Positions 25,110-33,770 of a DNA stretch of 64,000 nt are shown one piece after another. The stretch lies in NCBI RefSeq assembly GCF_003696265.1, contig NZ_RFFH01000001.1:682001-746000 (forward strand). Direction: 5' to 3'. A model generated the notes under the pieces. That model did not search any database. It saw only the letters and a program-made list of their open reading frames with translations, and was not told the DNA's origin. The position numbers were made by a program, and so were the translations under genes. Origin of the DNA: Nocardia stercoris. Lineage in GTDB: Bacteria > Actinomycetota > Actinomycetes > Mycobacteriales > Mycobacteriaceae. The first letter of the stretch is position 1. Every line of letters begins with the position of its first letter.

Positions 25110-26588
25110 CTACTGTCCGTCGCGCATCGCGATCAGCCCGGGGAGTACACCCAGATACGCGGTGCCGTCCGGGCCGAGAGCGATTCCGGCGTAGTTGTTG
25201 TTGAAGCCGGGACCGGTGCCGGTCAACTGTTTCCACACCGTCGCGCCGGTGCGGAAGTCCAGCGCGGTCAGGTACCACGGGTCACCGGGTTCGGTGCCCT
25301 TGGTGTAGGTGTAGATCAGACCGGTGGCCAGCGACAACTTCGGCACCACCGTGGGGGCCGCTTCGGTCGTATTGCTCCAGACCTGATGACAGCCGTCGGT
25401 GTCGATATCGATGCGGGCGAAACCCGGGGTCGTGGTCTTGCCCAGCAGCGCGGCCTCGGGACCGGTATAGCCGTAGTTGTTCTCGACGACCAGCGAATTG
25501 CCGGCGCTGATCAGCGAGTTCTCGGTGTCGCTCGCGCCCGCCGCGAACACCGGGACGGCGCAGACCTGCCGTTGCGCGGCGTCCGGCGCGGTGCGGTAGA
25601 CGACGACGTTCATCGGGTCGGCGTTGTCGGTGATGGCGACGTATCCGCCCGGCAGGATGGTCGGGGTGGTGCCGGTGCCGTCGTCGACCTGGCCGGGTTT
25701 GCGCTGACCGCTGTTGGCGTAGGTGGTTCGCCAAGTGATCGACGGTGTGCCGTCGGGGCCCGCGTCGAACCGCAGCAGTTCCCGGTTGGTGGCGATGTAG
25801 ACGTCGCCGTCGGTGCCGACCGCGAACGAGTTCTCGATCTCGCCGTCGGCGCCCTCGCCGAGTCGGATCACCTGTGTCGCACCGGTGTTCAGGTCCAGCG
25901 TGCCGACCAGGCCGTCGGTGCGGGTGACGAACCAGAGCAGGCCGTTGCTGTCGGGCAGCGCCGAGTTGAAGGTCTCGCCGGGGCGCAGCAGGCCGGTGAG
26001 GTCGAAGTCCGAGACCGCGGTGAAGCCGTCGCCGCCGCTGTTCTCGGCGAAGACACGAATGTGGCCGTCGCGAGCGGCGATCACGGCGCGGTCCTGGTCG
26101 TCGAGGTAGAAGTAGGCGCCGCCGGTGAAGTTGCCGAAGGCCCCGGGCTTCAGGAACGCACCCGGATCGCCCGGTAATGCGGTGCGGCCCAGCACATTCA
26201 GGCTGACCGGGTCGAGCAGGTAGAGCCCGGGGTTCGGGCCGATACAGGTGGTCACGATGCGGCCGGCGCGGTCGAAGGTGATCGAGCCGCACTCGCCGCC
26301 GATCACCGCCGACACCACCTGGATGTCGTGCCCGAGCGGCCCGGGGGCACTGTTGGTGTTGCTCATCCACCCGTCGTCGTGGATCCCGGACCGGCCGTTC
26401 GTGGCGAGATAGGGGTGCTGCGGCACCGGCGGCACACTCGTGATCGGTTGCGCCACAGCCGCAGTGCCGATGAATCCGGGTGGCGCGGCGGGCACCTCCG
26501 GAATCGGCAGCGCGGCAGCGGTTCCGGCAACGGCGGCGAGCAGTCCGGCGGCGCCGCCGATCAGGCTGCCGCGAAAGCTATTTCGCAC
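25110..26588 (-). CDS. exported beta-propeller protein
   Basis: Secreted protein of 492 residues with a signal peptide (RGSLIGGAAGLLAAVAGTAAA). The mature chain repeats short blades with DG-containing turns, such as LDDQDRAVIAARDGHIRVF, VGTDGDVYIATNRELLRF and LGPDGTAYLGVLPG, typical of YVTN/PQQ-like propellers. Four Cys are scattered. It is the last gene of a three-gene operon (dehalogenase, sulfatase, propeller) and its start overlaps the sulfatase stop by 11 bases. A partner role for the sulfatase or binding of its substrate is possible. Confidence 0.75.
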   Translation of the reverse strand: MRNSFRGSLIGGAAGLLAAVAGTAAALPIPEVPAAPPGFIGTAAVAQPITSVPPVPQHPYLATNGRSGIHDDGWMSNTNSAPGPLGHDIQVVSAVIGGECGSITFDRAGRIVTTCIGPNPGLYLLDPVSLNVLGRTALPGDPGAFLKPGAFGNFTGGAYFYLDDQDRAVIAARDGHIRVFAENSGGDGFTAVSDFDLTGLLRPGETFNSALPDSNGLLWFVTRTDGLVGTLDLNTGATQVIRLGEGADGEIENSFAVGTDGDVYIATNRELLRFDAGPDGTPSITWRTTYANSGQRKPGQVDDGTGTTPTILPGGYVAITDNADPMNVVVYRTAPDAAQRQVCAVPVFAAGASDTENSLISAGNSLVVENNYGYTGPEAALLGKTTTPGFARIDIDTDGCHQVWSNTTEAAPTVVPKLSLATGLIYTYTKGTEPGDPWYLTALDFRTGATVWKQLTGTGPGFNNNYAGIALGPDGTAYLGVLPGLIAMRDGQ

Positions 26589-28218
26589 CGATACCGTCCC
26601 GCAGGAAATCGAAGATCTGCTCGCCGAAGGGCTTTGCGGTCTGTGTGTTGTAATCGTTCCATCCGTCCTGCTGGGCCTGCTGAAGATAGTCGGGCAGTGG
26701 TTCGTGGAGCTCGGAGTCGATCGCCTGGTCGTGCAGCCGGCTCATGGTGTCGCGCAGGCCGCTTCCGATGGCGGCGATATTGTCGAGCTCGAGCCGGCCG
26801 CCGTCGGTCGAGTAGTCGTAGAGTTCGTATTCCTCCGGCGCGGTGGTGTCGATCTGCGGGCAGCCCGGCACCCAGTGCGAGTAGCGGACGAACTTCGCGT
26901 CGGCGGTCCGCAGCGCGATCACATGCCCGGGCGCGTTGTCGTCGAACCGAACCGCGGCCTCCTCGATGGAGTGTTCGTCGGTGGTGTGCAGCACCCAGGG
27001 TCGGCCGACGGCGCCCGAATCCCTTGCGACAGCGGCGATGTCGTGCCTCCGGGCGAGGTGCGCGTACCGGCCGTCGGACCGCCAGCCGTTGCCGCCGGTG
27101 CCGATGGTCAGCAGTAGTGCGGCCAGATCGATACTGGAGGTCAGCTGTTGCCGGGTGCCCGGGGCCGGGGTGAGCAGACCGCGCGGGTCGTAGACGAACA
27201 GCGGTACCCGGATCGCCTCGTCGTAGGCGCCGCCGCCCTTGCCGTGCAGGCCGTGTGAGCCGGCGTAGTCGCCGTGGTCGGAGGTGAAGACCACCACGGT
27301 GTTCGCGGCGACATCGGGCTGCGACTCCAATTCGGTGAGTACGCGCCCGATCTGGATGTCCACCTGCTGCTGGAACCACAGGTAGAGGTTGCGCATGTCG
27401 ATCCACTCCTGGTCGGCACCGGGCGTGCCGTAGGGGGCCAGCCCGAAGGTCGCCGCCGACACCTGGACCAGCGCGGTCTGCAGGCGGGGCTTGCGCGAGA
27501 GTTGCTCCAGGGACTCGAAATTGGCGGGAAGGTTGTTGATCCAGCGCGGAATGTTGTTCTGCGCCAGCGTGCGTCGCGTCCAGCGCGGCCACCATTGGAT
27601 GTCGTGCGGGTTGACCAGCGACACCGTCGTGCACCAAGGCCCTTGTGTCGCTTCACTGTGGAAGAAATCGACGAACTGGTCGACGATCCGCCCGTCCATC
27701 TGCAGCCCCTGCTCGGGCGCGCCGTTGGGGGAGGGGTAGGTGCCGCCGTCGAACCCGTAGCGGTCCAGGCCGCCCGGGTTGGTGTCGGCGTAGTGGCCCA
27801 GATGCCATTTGCCCCACCAGGAGGTGCGGTAGCCCTGCTCGCGCAGCATCGATCCCCAGGTCGGGAAGCCCGCGGCCAGTTCGGATTGCGAGGTCGCCAG
27901 CACGCCGGTCTGGTGCGAGTACAGGCCCGTGACGAGGGCGCCGCGCGCGGGTGTGCAGTCGTTGGCGGCGGTGTAGTGGTTCTCGAACGACACCGACTTG
28001 TTCCGCAGCGCGGCGATATTCGGCAGGATCGTGTCCAGGACGCTCAGCTCGGGGAACCACATGGGTGTGCGCATCTCGTCGACGATGACGACGAGGATAT
28101 TGGGCTTGTCCGGATGCAGATCCATCCGCCTGGGCGTCGCGGCCGCGGGGCCGGCGGCGGTGACCGCGGCGGCTCCGGCGACCGCGCCGGTGCCGAAGAA
28201 CCCTCGTCGGTTGATCAT
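26578..28218 (-). CDS. Tat-exported type I sulfatase
   Basis: Sulfatase of 546 residues. The formylglycine motif is CTPAR with Cys88, in the required C-x-P-x-R form, followed by GALVTG. Metal and catalytic segments include NILVVIVDEMRTP, WWGKWHLGHY and FTSDHGDYAGSHGLHGKGG. The signal is twin-arginine (NRRGFFG...ATPRR). It overlaps the dehalogenase gene upstream (ATGA) and the propeller gene downstream. It should hydrolyse a sulfate or related ester outside the cell after FGE maturation; no FGE gene is in the window. The alkaline-phosphatase superfamily also includes phosphonate hydrolases with this motif. Confidence 0.9.
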   Translation of the reverse strand: MINRRGFFGTGAVAGAAAVTAAGPAAATPRRMDLHPDKPNILVVIVDEMRTPMWFPELSVLDTILPNIAALRNKSVSFENHYTAANDCTPARGALVTGLYSHQTGVLATSQSELAAGFPTWGSMLREQGYRTSWWGKWHLGHYADTNPGGLDRYGFDGGTYPSPNGAPEQGLQMDGRIVDQFVDFFHSEATQGPWCTTVSLVNPHDIQWWPRWTRRTLAQNNIPRWINNLPANFESLEQLSRKPRLQTALVQVSAATFGLAPYGTPGADQEWIDMRNLYLWFQQQVDIQIGRVLTELESQPDVAANTVVVFTSDHGDYAGSHGLHGKGGGAYDEAIRVPLFVYDPRGLLTPAPGTRQQLTSSIDLAALLLTIGTGGNGWRSDGRYAHLARRHDIAAVARDSGAVGRPWVLHTTDEHSIEEAAVRFDDNAPGHVIALRTADAKFVRYSHWVPGCPQIDTTAPEEYELYDYSTDGGRLELDNIAAIGSGLRDTMSRLHDQAIDSELHEPLPDYLQQAQQDGWNDYNTQTAKPFGEQIFDFLRDGIGAK

Positions 28219-29153
28219 TCGGTGCTCCCTTCGGTGGTGGGTGTGGCGGCGATGAACTCGGTGATCACGGTGGCCAGGTCGGGACCGCGGTCCTCCTGCA
28301 GGAAGTGACCGGCGCCGGTGATCGTGGTGTGCGGCTGTCCGGCGGCGCCGGGCACCTTCTCCCGGAAGACGCGGTCGCCGCCCTTGGTGATCGGGTCACC
28401 GTCGGAGAAGGCGGTGAGCAGCGGTTTCCCGAACTGCGCCAGCCGTTCCCACGCCGCGCTGTTCGCCGGCCCGGCGGGGTCGTCGGGGCGGGTGGGGACC
28501 AGTAGCGGGAAGACTCGCGCACCGGCCTTGTAGGTCTCGTCCGGGAACGGGGCGTCGTAGCCGGCGATCACGTCGGGGGTGAGCTGGGTGCGGCAGCCGC
28601 CCGCGACGATCCCGCCGACCGGGAATTCCGTTGTCTCTTGGGAGAACCGCTGCCAGGCGGCGAACGCCTCGGTGAGTTTCACGCTGCCGGTGGGCAGGCC
28701 GGCATTGGCGACCACCACCCGGGCGAACCGGTCCGGATGTTCGGCGACCAGGCGCAGGCCGATCAGTCCGCCCCAGTCCTGGCAGACCAGGGTGATTCCG
28801 CGCAGATCCAGCCGGTCGAACAGCGCCTCCCGGACCCATTCGACGTGGCGGGCATAGGTGTAGTCGGCGCGTTCGGCGGGCTTGTCGCTGCGGCCGAATC
28901 CGATCAGATCCGGTGCCACACAACGAAATCCGGCTCGCACGAGCACCGGGATCATGCTGCGGTACAGGAAACTCCAGGACGGCTCGCCGTGCATGAGCAG
29001 CACGACCGCGCCGCCGCGGGGGCCTTCGTCGAGATAGTGCAGCCGCAGGTGAGTATCGCTCCCGTCTCCGGCCGCGACGTCGGTGTAATGGGGCTCGAAG
29101 GGGAAGTCCGGCAGGTCGGCGAACCGCTCGTCGGGTGTTCGCAATACATGCAT
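28215..29153 (-). CDS. haloalkane dehalogenase-like alpha/beta hydrolase
   Basis: Alpha/beta hydrolase of 312 residues similar to subfamily I haloalkane dehalogenases. The oxyanion segment is LMHGEPSWSFLYR, and the nucleophile is Asp126 in VCQDWGG rather than Ser, as in dehalogenases and epoxide hydrolases. The late acid is in SDGDP and the base in GAGHFLQED. The start is ATG 29153; the upstream open frame overlaps the divergent TetR gene. It is first in an operon with the sulfatase and propeller genes. Natural substrates of such enzymes in actinobacteria are often unknown. Confidence 0.85.
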   Translation of the reverse strand: MHVLRTPDERFADLPDFPFEPHYTDVAAGDGSDTHLRLHYLDEGPRGGAVVLLMHGEPSWSFLYRSMIPVLVRAGFRCVAPDLIGFGRSDKPAERADYTYARHVEWVREALFDRLDLRGITLVCQDWGGLIGLRLVAEHPDRFARVVVANAGLPTGSVKLTEAFAAWQRFSQETTEFPVGGIVAGGCRTQLTPDVIAGYDAPFPDETYKAGARVFPLLVPTRPDDPAGPANSAAWERLAQFGKPLLTAFSDGDPITKGGDRVFREKVPGAAGQPHTTITGAGHFLQEDRGPDLATVITEFIAATPTTEGSTE

Positions 29154-29173
29154 GTCGCAGACCCTAGATGTAT

Positions 29174-29190
29174 TTGCACTGTGCGTGCAA
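29174..29190. promoter_or_regulatory. TetR operator candidate, TTGCAC-N5-GTGCAA
   Basis: A 17-base perfect-arm inverted repeat (29174-29179 and 29185-29190) between the divergent dehalogenase operon and tetR gene. Spacing and location are as expected for a TetR dimer site controlling both directions. Confidence 0.6.
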
Positions 29191-29220
29191 TTAAAAGTTC
29201 TCTGTGTAGGGTTGTCAGTG

Positions 29221-29778
29221 ATGGACGGTCGTACAGCACGGGCAGCGAAGAACCGCCAGGCGGTCCTCGACGCCGCCCTGGCGCTCATCGACGAAGGCGA
29301 CCTGCACCCCACGGCGCAGGCGGTCGCCGAGCGCGCGGGAGTCGCGACCCGATCGTTGTACCACCACTTTCACGATCTGGAGACGCTCTACCTCAGCGCC
29401 GCGCAGACCCAGATCGCGCGGCACTGGGGGGTGCTGTTGGATCCGGTGACCGGTGAGCTGGGTGCGCGGATCGACGCGCTGGTCACTGTGCGAGCGAAGC
29501 TGTACGAAGGGGTCACGAACGTCCGCCGCGCCGCGGTGCTCCGGGAACACGAATCCGTCGTGCTCTCCGAGCGCATGAACGAGAGCCGCGCGGCCTTACG
29601 CGCGCATCTGCGGACGAATCTGCCCGAGCTCGAAGCGCTCGGGCAGGCCGAACGCGAGGCGGTGTTCGCGATGGGCTCGTGGGAGACCTGGGATGTGCTG
29701 CGCCGGCATCAAGGCTTGACGGCTGACGCGGCCCGGGCGGCGGTCGTCGCGGTCCTCACCCGCATGCTCGGAGCGTGA
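29221..29778 (+). CDS. TetR-family regulator of dehalogenase operon
   Basis: Repressor of 185 residues with HTH PTAQAVAERAGVATRSLYHHFHDLETLY and a helical C-terminal domain. The start is ATG 29221 (MDGRTAR); GTG three bases earlier is possible. It is divergent from the dehalogenase-sulfatase-propeller operon with an operator-like repeat between them, so it probably controls that operon and itself. The ligand is unknown. Confidence 0.82.
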   Translation: MDGRTARAAKNRQAVLDAALALIDEGDLHPTAQAVAERAGVATRSLYHHFHDLETLYLSAAQTQIARHWGVLLDPVTGELGARIDALVTVRAKLYEGVTNVRRAAVLREHESVVLSERMNESRAALRAHLRTNLPELEALGQAEREAVFAMGSWETWDVLRRHQGLTADAARAAVVAVLTRMLGA

Positions 29779-29809
29779 AACGGATGGACGTGAAAGCCTT
29801 CGGGCGGCA

Positions 29810-30484
29810 TCACTTTCCGGGATGCCAGGCGACCGTGCCCTGCAGCAGATAGGCCACCTGGCGTTTCGTTCCGGTCGCGACCTCGGCGAGGGTACTGGTC
29901 TCGTCCCGGCTCCCACCGCCCGACAGCACCTCGAGCGCGCTGTCGAGTGACACGGTGAGCAGGGTGACCAGCATGGTCGCGAGCATCTTGATGTCTTTGG
30001 CCGGCCACTGATTGATCGGCGCGTTGCGCGCGAGCAGCGTCGCGGTCTGATTCACCAGCACGCGCAGTTCGGCGCGAATCAGTCGCCGGACGGCGATATT
30101 GCCGGCGGTACGCTGCCGGACGACGAATCCGACGTACCGATGTTCCCGGCGGGCATACGCGAGGATCAGGTCGACGACCGTCGACAGCACCTCGGTCGCG
30201 TCGAATCCCGGCGGTCCGTCCATGGTGGCGAGCTGTTCCCGGAACCGGCGAAACGATTCCTCCACCACGGCGACGCCCAGCGATTCCATCGAATCGAAGT
30301 AGCGGTAGAAGGCGGAGGGGGCCAGGCCGGCCGTGCCGGCGACCTTGCGCAGGCTCAGCCCTTCGAACGAGTCGCCTGCCGCGACCAGGTCGAGAGCCGC
30401 CTCGATCAGTGCCGAGCGGCTGTCGTGGCGCCGCTGTGCCTGAGTGCGCTGACCGGGGCCGTCGCTTCCGTCCGCCGCGACCAT
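29810..30484 (-). CDS. DesT-like TetR regulator
   Basis: TetR-family protein of 224 residues. The HTH is LSLRKVAGTAGLAPSAFYRYFDSMESLG, with the SAFYRYF ending characteristic of FabR/DesT-type sensors of unsaturated acyl-CoA. The C-terminal half has RRLIRAELRVLVNQTATLLA. The start is 30484 behind aggaggtg. It is divergent from a membrane desaturase gene. Two copies of GAAC-N4-GTTC lie in the intervening DNA. By analogy with DesT it should sense acyl-CoA composition and repress the desaturase-rubredoxin operon. Confidence 0.82.
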   Translation of the reverse strand: MVAADGSDGPGQRTQAQRRHDSRSALIEAALDLVAAGDSFEGLSLRKVAGTAGLAPSAFYRYFDSMESLGVAVVEESFRRFREQLATMDGPPGFDATEVLSTVVDLILAYARREHRYVGFVVRQRTAGNIAVRRLIRAELRVLVNQTATLLARNAPINQWPAKDIKMLATMLVTLLTVSLDSALEVLSGGGSRDETSTLAEVATGTKRQVAYLLQGTVAWHPGK

Positions 30485-30499
30485 GCCGGCCCACCTCCT

Positions 30500-30511
30500 G
30501 AACAATCGTTC
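30500..30511. promoter_or_regulatory. DesT-like operator, site 1
   Basis: GAAC-AATC-GTTC, 15 bases before the regulator's start codon. It matches site 2 in both arms. Position suits autoregulation. Confidence 0.65.
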
Positions 30512-30585
30512 CGTTTAATCAATGTGGCGCCGGTCACAAATAATGGACAAATCATGTAGTCCACCGGCGCCTGCTCCAAAATCAT

Positions 30586-30597
30586 GAACATTCGTTC
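30586..30597. promoter_or_regulatory. DesT-like operator, site 2
   Basis: GAAC-ATTC-GTTC, 17 bases before the desaturase start codon. Together with site 1 it suggests that one regulator acts on both promoters. Confidence 0.65.
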
Positions 30598-30614
30598 TCT
30601 AACTTGGAGCAGAG

Positions 30615-31691
30615 ATGAGACTAGCGACCAGGCTACCAGCGGAGCGTGCTCTCGCCCGCGCGGACGCCGACCGGATTGCCGAGATCAGAGGGGCGATCAT
30701 GCGGATCGGCGACGACTGGCGGGCCCGGCATCCGTGGCTGACCGCACACCAGGACCAGATCGGATTCGCCATCTTCCTGGGCGCGATCGCCGGCGTGCTC
30801 GCGGACGGCTACCTCTACGCGATCGGTGTCCTGCCCTGGTGGGTGGTCGTCCCGGTCACCGCGTTCTGGCTGTCACTGCTCCACGAACTCGAGCACGACC
30901 TGATCCACTCGATGTACTTCCGCAACAACCGGTTCCTGCACAACCTCACGATGGGCGGGGTGTGGTTCTTCCGCCCGAGCACGATCAACCCGTGGCTGCG
31001 GCGACGGCTGCACCTGCACCACCACGACGTGTCGGGCACCGACTCCGACCTGGAGGAACGCGGCCTCACCAACGGTGAGCGCCTGGGTGCGCACCGGTGG
31101 GTGACCCTGGCCGACTCGATGCTGGGCATCTACCTCAAGCCGTTCCGCATGCGCCGCATCGTCGCCGACTACATCCGCCACGAGGCCCGCAGCCGCGCGG
31201 AGGCGCAGCAGCTCGCCCGGGCGAACATGCTCGCCTACTTCCCGCTCGGTGCCTTCCACTACGGGCTGTGGCACCTGTTCGTCATCGTGAACGTGGTCGA
31301 GCTCGTGGCCGGCCCGCTGTCGCTGCCCGGCCTCGGCGTGCTCGACTTCCTGGCCGTGACGATCTTGGCGCCCAACATGATTCGCACGTTCTCGCTGCAT
31401 TTCGTCAGCTCCAACCTGCACTACTTCGGTGATGTCGAGGCGCACAACGTGATGCAGCAGACCCAGGTGTGGACCGCGTGGTGGCTCAAGCCCTTCCACG
31501 CGCTGTGCTTCAACTTCGGTGAGACGCACGCCATCCACCACTTCCTGGTGCGGGACACTTTCTACATCCGCGAGGCGATCAAGCGTCAGTGCCACCCGGT
31601 GCTGCGCGCGAACAGTGTGCGCTTCAACGACTTCGGCACCTTCCGGCGCGCCAACCGCTACGCTCTCGTGCCCGCCACCGTCGAACCCTGA
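30615..31691 (+). CDS. membrane fatty acid desaturase/hydroxylase
   Basis: Diiron membrane enzyme of 358 residues with three histidine clusters: HELEH from His90, HLHHH at 133-137, and HAIHH at 305-309. Hydrophobic helix pairs lie before the first and between the second and third clusters. This is the fatty acid desaturase superfamily, which also includes hydroxylases and is distantly related to AlkB. A short rubredoxin gene follows 75 bases downstream and may be the electron donor. The regulator upstream is DesT-like, which favours a desaturase role in adjusting membrane lipids. The acyl substrate and double-bond position are not readable. Confidence 0.88.
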   Translation: MRLATRLPAERALARADADRIAEIRGAIMRIGDDWRARHPWLTAHQDQIGFAIFLGAIAGVLADGYLYAIGVLPWWVVVPVTAFWLSLLHELEHDLIHSMYFRNNRFLHNLTMGGVWFFRPSTINPWLRRRLHLHHHDVSGTDSDLEERGLTNGERLGAHRWVTLADSMLGIYLKPFRMRRIVADYIRHEARSRAEAQQLARANMLAYFPLGAFHYGLWHLFVIVNVVELVAGPLSLPGLGVLDFLAVTILAPNMIRTFSLHFVSSNLHYFGDVEAHNVMQQTQVWTAWWLKPFHALCFNFGETHAIHHFLVRDTFYIREAIKRQCHPVLRANSVRFNDFGTFRRANRYALVPATVEP

Positions 31692-31766
31692 TCCAGCGTC
31701 CACCGACTCGGCCCCGACGCCGCCCGGCGCCGGGGCCCGAGTTCCGTTCCCTCCCGAGGTAATCCA

Positions 31767-31946
31767 GTGCACAGCACGCTCGCCCAATTGTGGATCTGCA
31801 CCACGTGCGGCGCGATCTACGACCCCGCCGAAGGCGACCCCGACAGCGGCATCGCCCCCGGAACCGCCTTCGAGGACATTCCCGCCGACTGGGTCTGCCC
31901 GGTCTGCGGCGCCCGCAAGGCCGACTTCGTTCCGTACGAAGACTGA
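31767..31946 (+). CDS. rubredoxin partner of the desaturase
   Basis: A 59-residue rubredoxin. GTG 31767 is preceded by gaggt at a 6-base spacing. Two knuckles, CTTC near residue 11 and CPVC near residue 44, bind iron, and the core has [15 protein letters not shown]. It probably feeds electrons to the membrane enzyme just upstream. It is distinct from the AlkB-linked rubredoxin at 10754, so the window contains two separate diiron-enzyme/rubredoxin pairs. Confidence 0.93.
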   Translation: MHSTLAQLWICTTCGAIYDPAEGDPDSGIAPGTAFEDIPADWVCPVCGARKADFVPYED

Positions 31947-31955
31947 TCGGAAACG

Positions 31956-31994
31956 CACTGCGCCGCATCGGCATTCATCCGATACGGCGCAGTG
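31956..31994. terminator. bidirectional terminator hairpin
   Basis: Arms of 16 bases (31956-31971 and 31979-31994) with one G-U style mismatch, loop cattcat. It is located between convergent rubredoxin and zinc-ribbon genes. The left arm is identical to that at 25067-25082. Confidence 0.75.
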
Positions 31995-32006
31995 GTAGAG
32001 CCGGTC

Positions 32007-32657
32007 CTACTGGCGGTGACCGCAATTCGAGCAGAACACCGAACCGGGAGCCTGCTGGGTGCCGCATTCGGTGCAGTGCGCGGACGGGGCCAGTGAGGTG
32101 CCGCAGGCGCCGCAGAACTTGCCGCCGGTGGTCGGGGTGTTGCAGGTCGGGCAATTCACCCGGGCCGGCGCGCCCATGTCGATGTTCTGCACGTAGTTCT
32201 GCTGGTAGGCGGCCTCGCGGATCTGGACGCCGCGCGCCTCGGCCTGCGCCTGGGCGATCTGGTGCGCGACCAGCGGCGAGCACTGGGTGCACTGGCCGAC
32301 CTGCTCGTTCCAGCAGACCTGGGTACACACCCACGAACCGCAGCCGCCACACAGGCGGAAACCCTGCTTCACGGCGTCGACGGCCTTCGCGAACGCCTTG
32401 TCCTTGGTGCTGGAACCCTGACCACCCCAATTGTTGGAGAAGTCCTCGGCCGCGTTGGAAACCTTGTCCAGCGCCCGGAACTGGTCACCGAACAGGTCGC
32501 GTACGACGCGCAGCGCGCCGCGGCCACGTGAGAAGTAGTTCTGCTCGAACGGCGACCGGAACGTGGTCCGGCAGCGATCGCAGTGGAACTCCCATTGGAA
32601 TCCGTTGTCGTTGGATTCGTCGGTGTAGTAGCTGGTGAATACTACCGGTCCGGGCAT
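32007..32657 (-). CDS. multi-zinc-ribbon protein
   Basis: Protein of about 216 residues with a CxxC-rich layout: CDRC near the N-terminus, CGGCGSWVCTQVC and CTQC in the middle, then three more knuckle pairs toward the C-terminus (CPTC...CGAC, CTEC...CSNC). It is predicted to bind several zinc ions. The central Ala/Gln segment may be a coiled coil. The start is 32657 behind gagga. It is divergent from the TIGR04222/MNIO operon. No enzymatic domain is visible; a scaffold or chaperone role is possible. Confidence 0.75.
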   Translation of the reverse strand: MPGPVVFTSYYTDESNDNGFQWEFHCDRCRTTFRSPFEQNYFSRGRGALRVVRDLFGDQFRALDKVSNAAEDFSNNWGGQGSSTKDKAFAKAVDAVKQGFRLCGGCGSWVCTQVCWNEQVGQCTQCSPLVAHQIAQAQAEARGVQIREAAYQQNYVQNIDMGAPARVNCPTCNTPTTGGKFCGACGTSLAPSAHCTECGTQQAPGSVFCSNCGHRQ

Positions 32658-32798
32658 GTTTCGATGTTCCTCGTAGTCGGCGAGCACGATGACGGGCCGG
32701 CCGAGGCTGTACCCGTACGGGTTTCATCGTCGCATGGTGCCCGGCGGACCGGCGCGCGATACTGAGTGCGCTGTACGGGTAACAGGGAGGGACGCAGG

Positions 32799-33770
32799 AT
32801 GGGCGACGGCCACCGACCGGAGGTGCGGTTCACCGCGGACGCCGGTGACACCTGGGGAATTCCCGGGCCTACCTTCACGATGCTGTACCTCGACGCGGTG
32901 GTGTGTGGCATCGCGATAGCGATCCTGCTGCGCGCGGTGCTGCTGCGCTGGCGGTCGCCGTCGGGCAACGCCACGCCACCGAACCCGATCGAGGTCGGCA
33001 TGCTGGTCTCCGATCAGCGCGCGGTCGTGGCCGGACTGGCCTACCTGCGCGGCTACGGCCTGGTCGACTCGACCGGCGCGCCCACCACGCCCGGCCCGCA
33101 CCCGCAACGGGATCCGGAGTTCGTGCACGAGCTCTACGACCGGCTCGCCACCGAGCGGCGGCTGCCCCGCCTGGTGGCCCGGATGAGCTACCAGCTGGTC
33201 GAACTGCGCGAATCGATGGCGAGCCGCGGCTATCTCTACGGCAAGGCCGATCGGAAACTGCTGCGGCTGGCCGCGCTTCCGGTACTGCTGGTGCTGGCCG
33301 TGGGCGTGGCCCGGCTGATCGCCGGCATCACCAACGACAAGCCGGTCACCTACCTGATCCTGCTGCTGATCCCGCTGTTCGTCACCTGGCCGCTGGTGGT
33401 ACGGATGCCGCGTGTCACGCCGGCCGGGCGCAAGTGGCTGGCCGCCGCCCGGCAGCAGAATCAGCATCTGCGCCTGCAGAATTCGCCCTCCTTCGCCACC
33501 TACGGGCCGGCGAGCGCCGCCATGGCGGCCGCGCTGTTCGGCCCGATGCTGCTGGTCATGCTGGACCCGGAGCTGGCGCGCGCCACCGCGGCCATGGTCG
33601 TCGGCGGTGGCGGTGGTGGTGGCTGGAGCGGATCCTCGTCGGGGGACTCGTGCAGTTCCAGCAGCAGCTGCGGGTCGAGTTGTAGTTCGAGTAGCTGCGG
33701 CAGTTCGAGTAGCTGCGGATCCAGTTGCTCCAGTTCCAGTTGCGGGTCGAGCAGTAGTTGCGGGGGATGA
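32799..33770 (+). CDS. TIGR04222-type membrane protein with Cys/Ser-rich tail
   Basis: Protein of 323 residues. The N-terminal part matches the TIGR04222 pattern: a membrane helix (YLDAVVCGIAIAILLRAVLL), a soluble segment, and a helix pair (LAALPVLLVLAVGVARLI and VTYLILLLIPLFVTWPLVV). The C-terminal 55 residues are low complexity: a Gly run, then eight Cys in a Ser/Gly background with a 15-residue unit SSCSSSSCGSSSSCG repeated twice. The stop overlaps the MNIO gene (ATGA). The tail looks like a substrate for Cys modification by the adjacent enzyme; this is inference. Start ATG 32799 behind agggaggga. Confidence 0.85.
   Translation: MGDGHRPEVRFTADAGDTWGIPGPTFTMLYLDAVVCGIAIAILLRAVLLRWRSPSGNATPPNPIEVGMLVSDQRAVVAGLAYLRGYGLVDSTGAPTTPGPHPQRDPEFVHELYDRLATERRLPRLVARMSYQLVELRESMASRGYLYGKADRKLLRLAALPVLLVLAVGVARLIAGITNDKPVTYLILLLIPLFVTWPLVVRMPRVTPAGRKWLAAARQQNQHLRLQNSPSFATYGPASAAMAAALFGPMLLVMLDPELARATAAMVVGGGGGGGWSGSSSGDSCSSSSSCGSSCSSSSCGSSSSCGSSCSSSSCGSSSSCGG

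Noticed and set aside
26561..27637. 358-codon frame in the sulfatase gene, same strand
   Set aside because: The sulfatase frame has the catalytic motifs; this one is Arg/Pro rich and has none.
33640..33770. Cys/Ser tail as a frameshift artefact
   Set aside because: The frame stays open to an ATGA overlap with the MNIO gene and the repeat is regular at protein level with varied codons, so it is a genuine coding tail.
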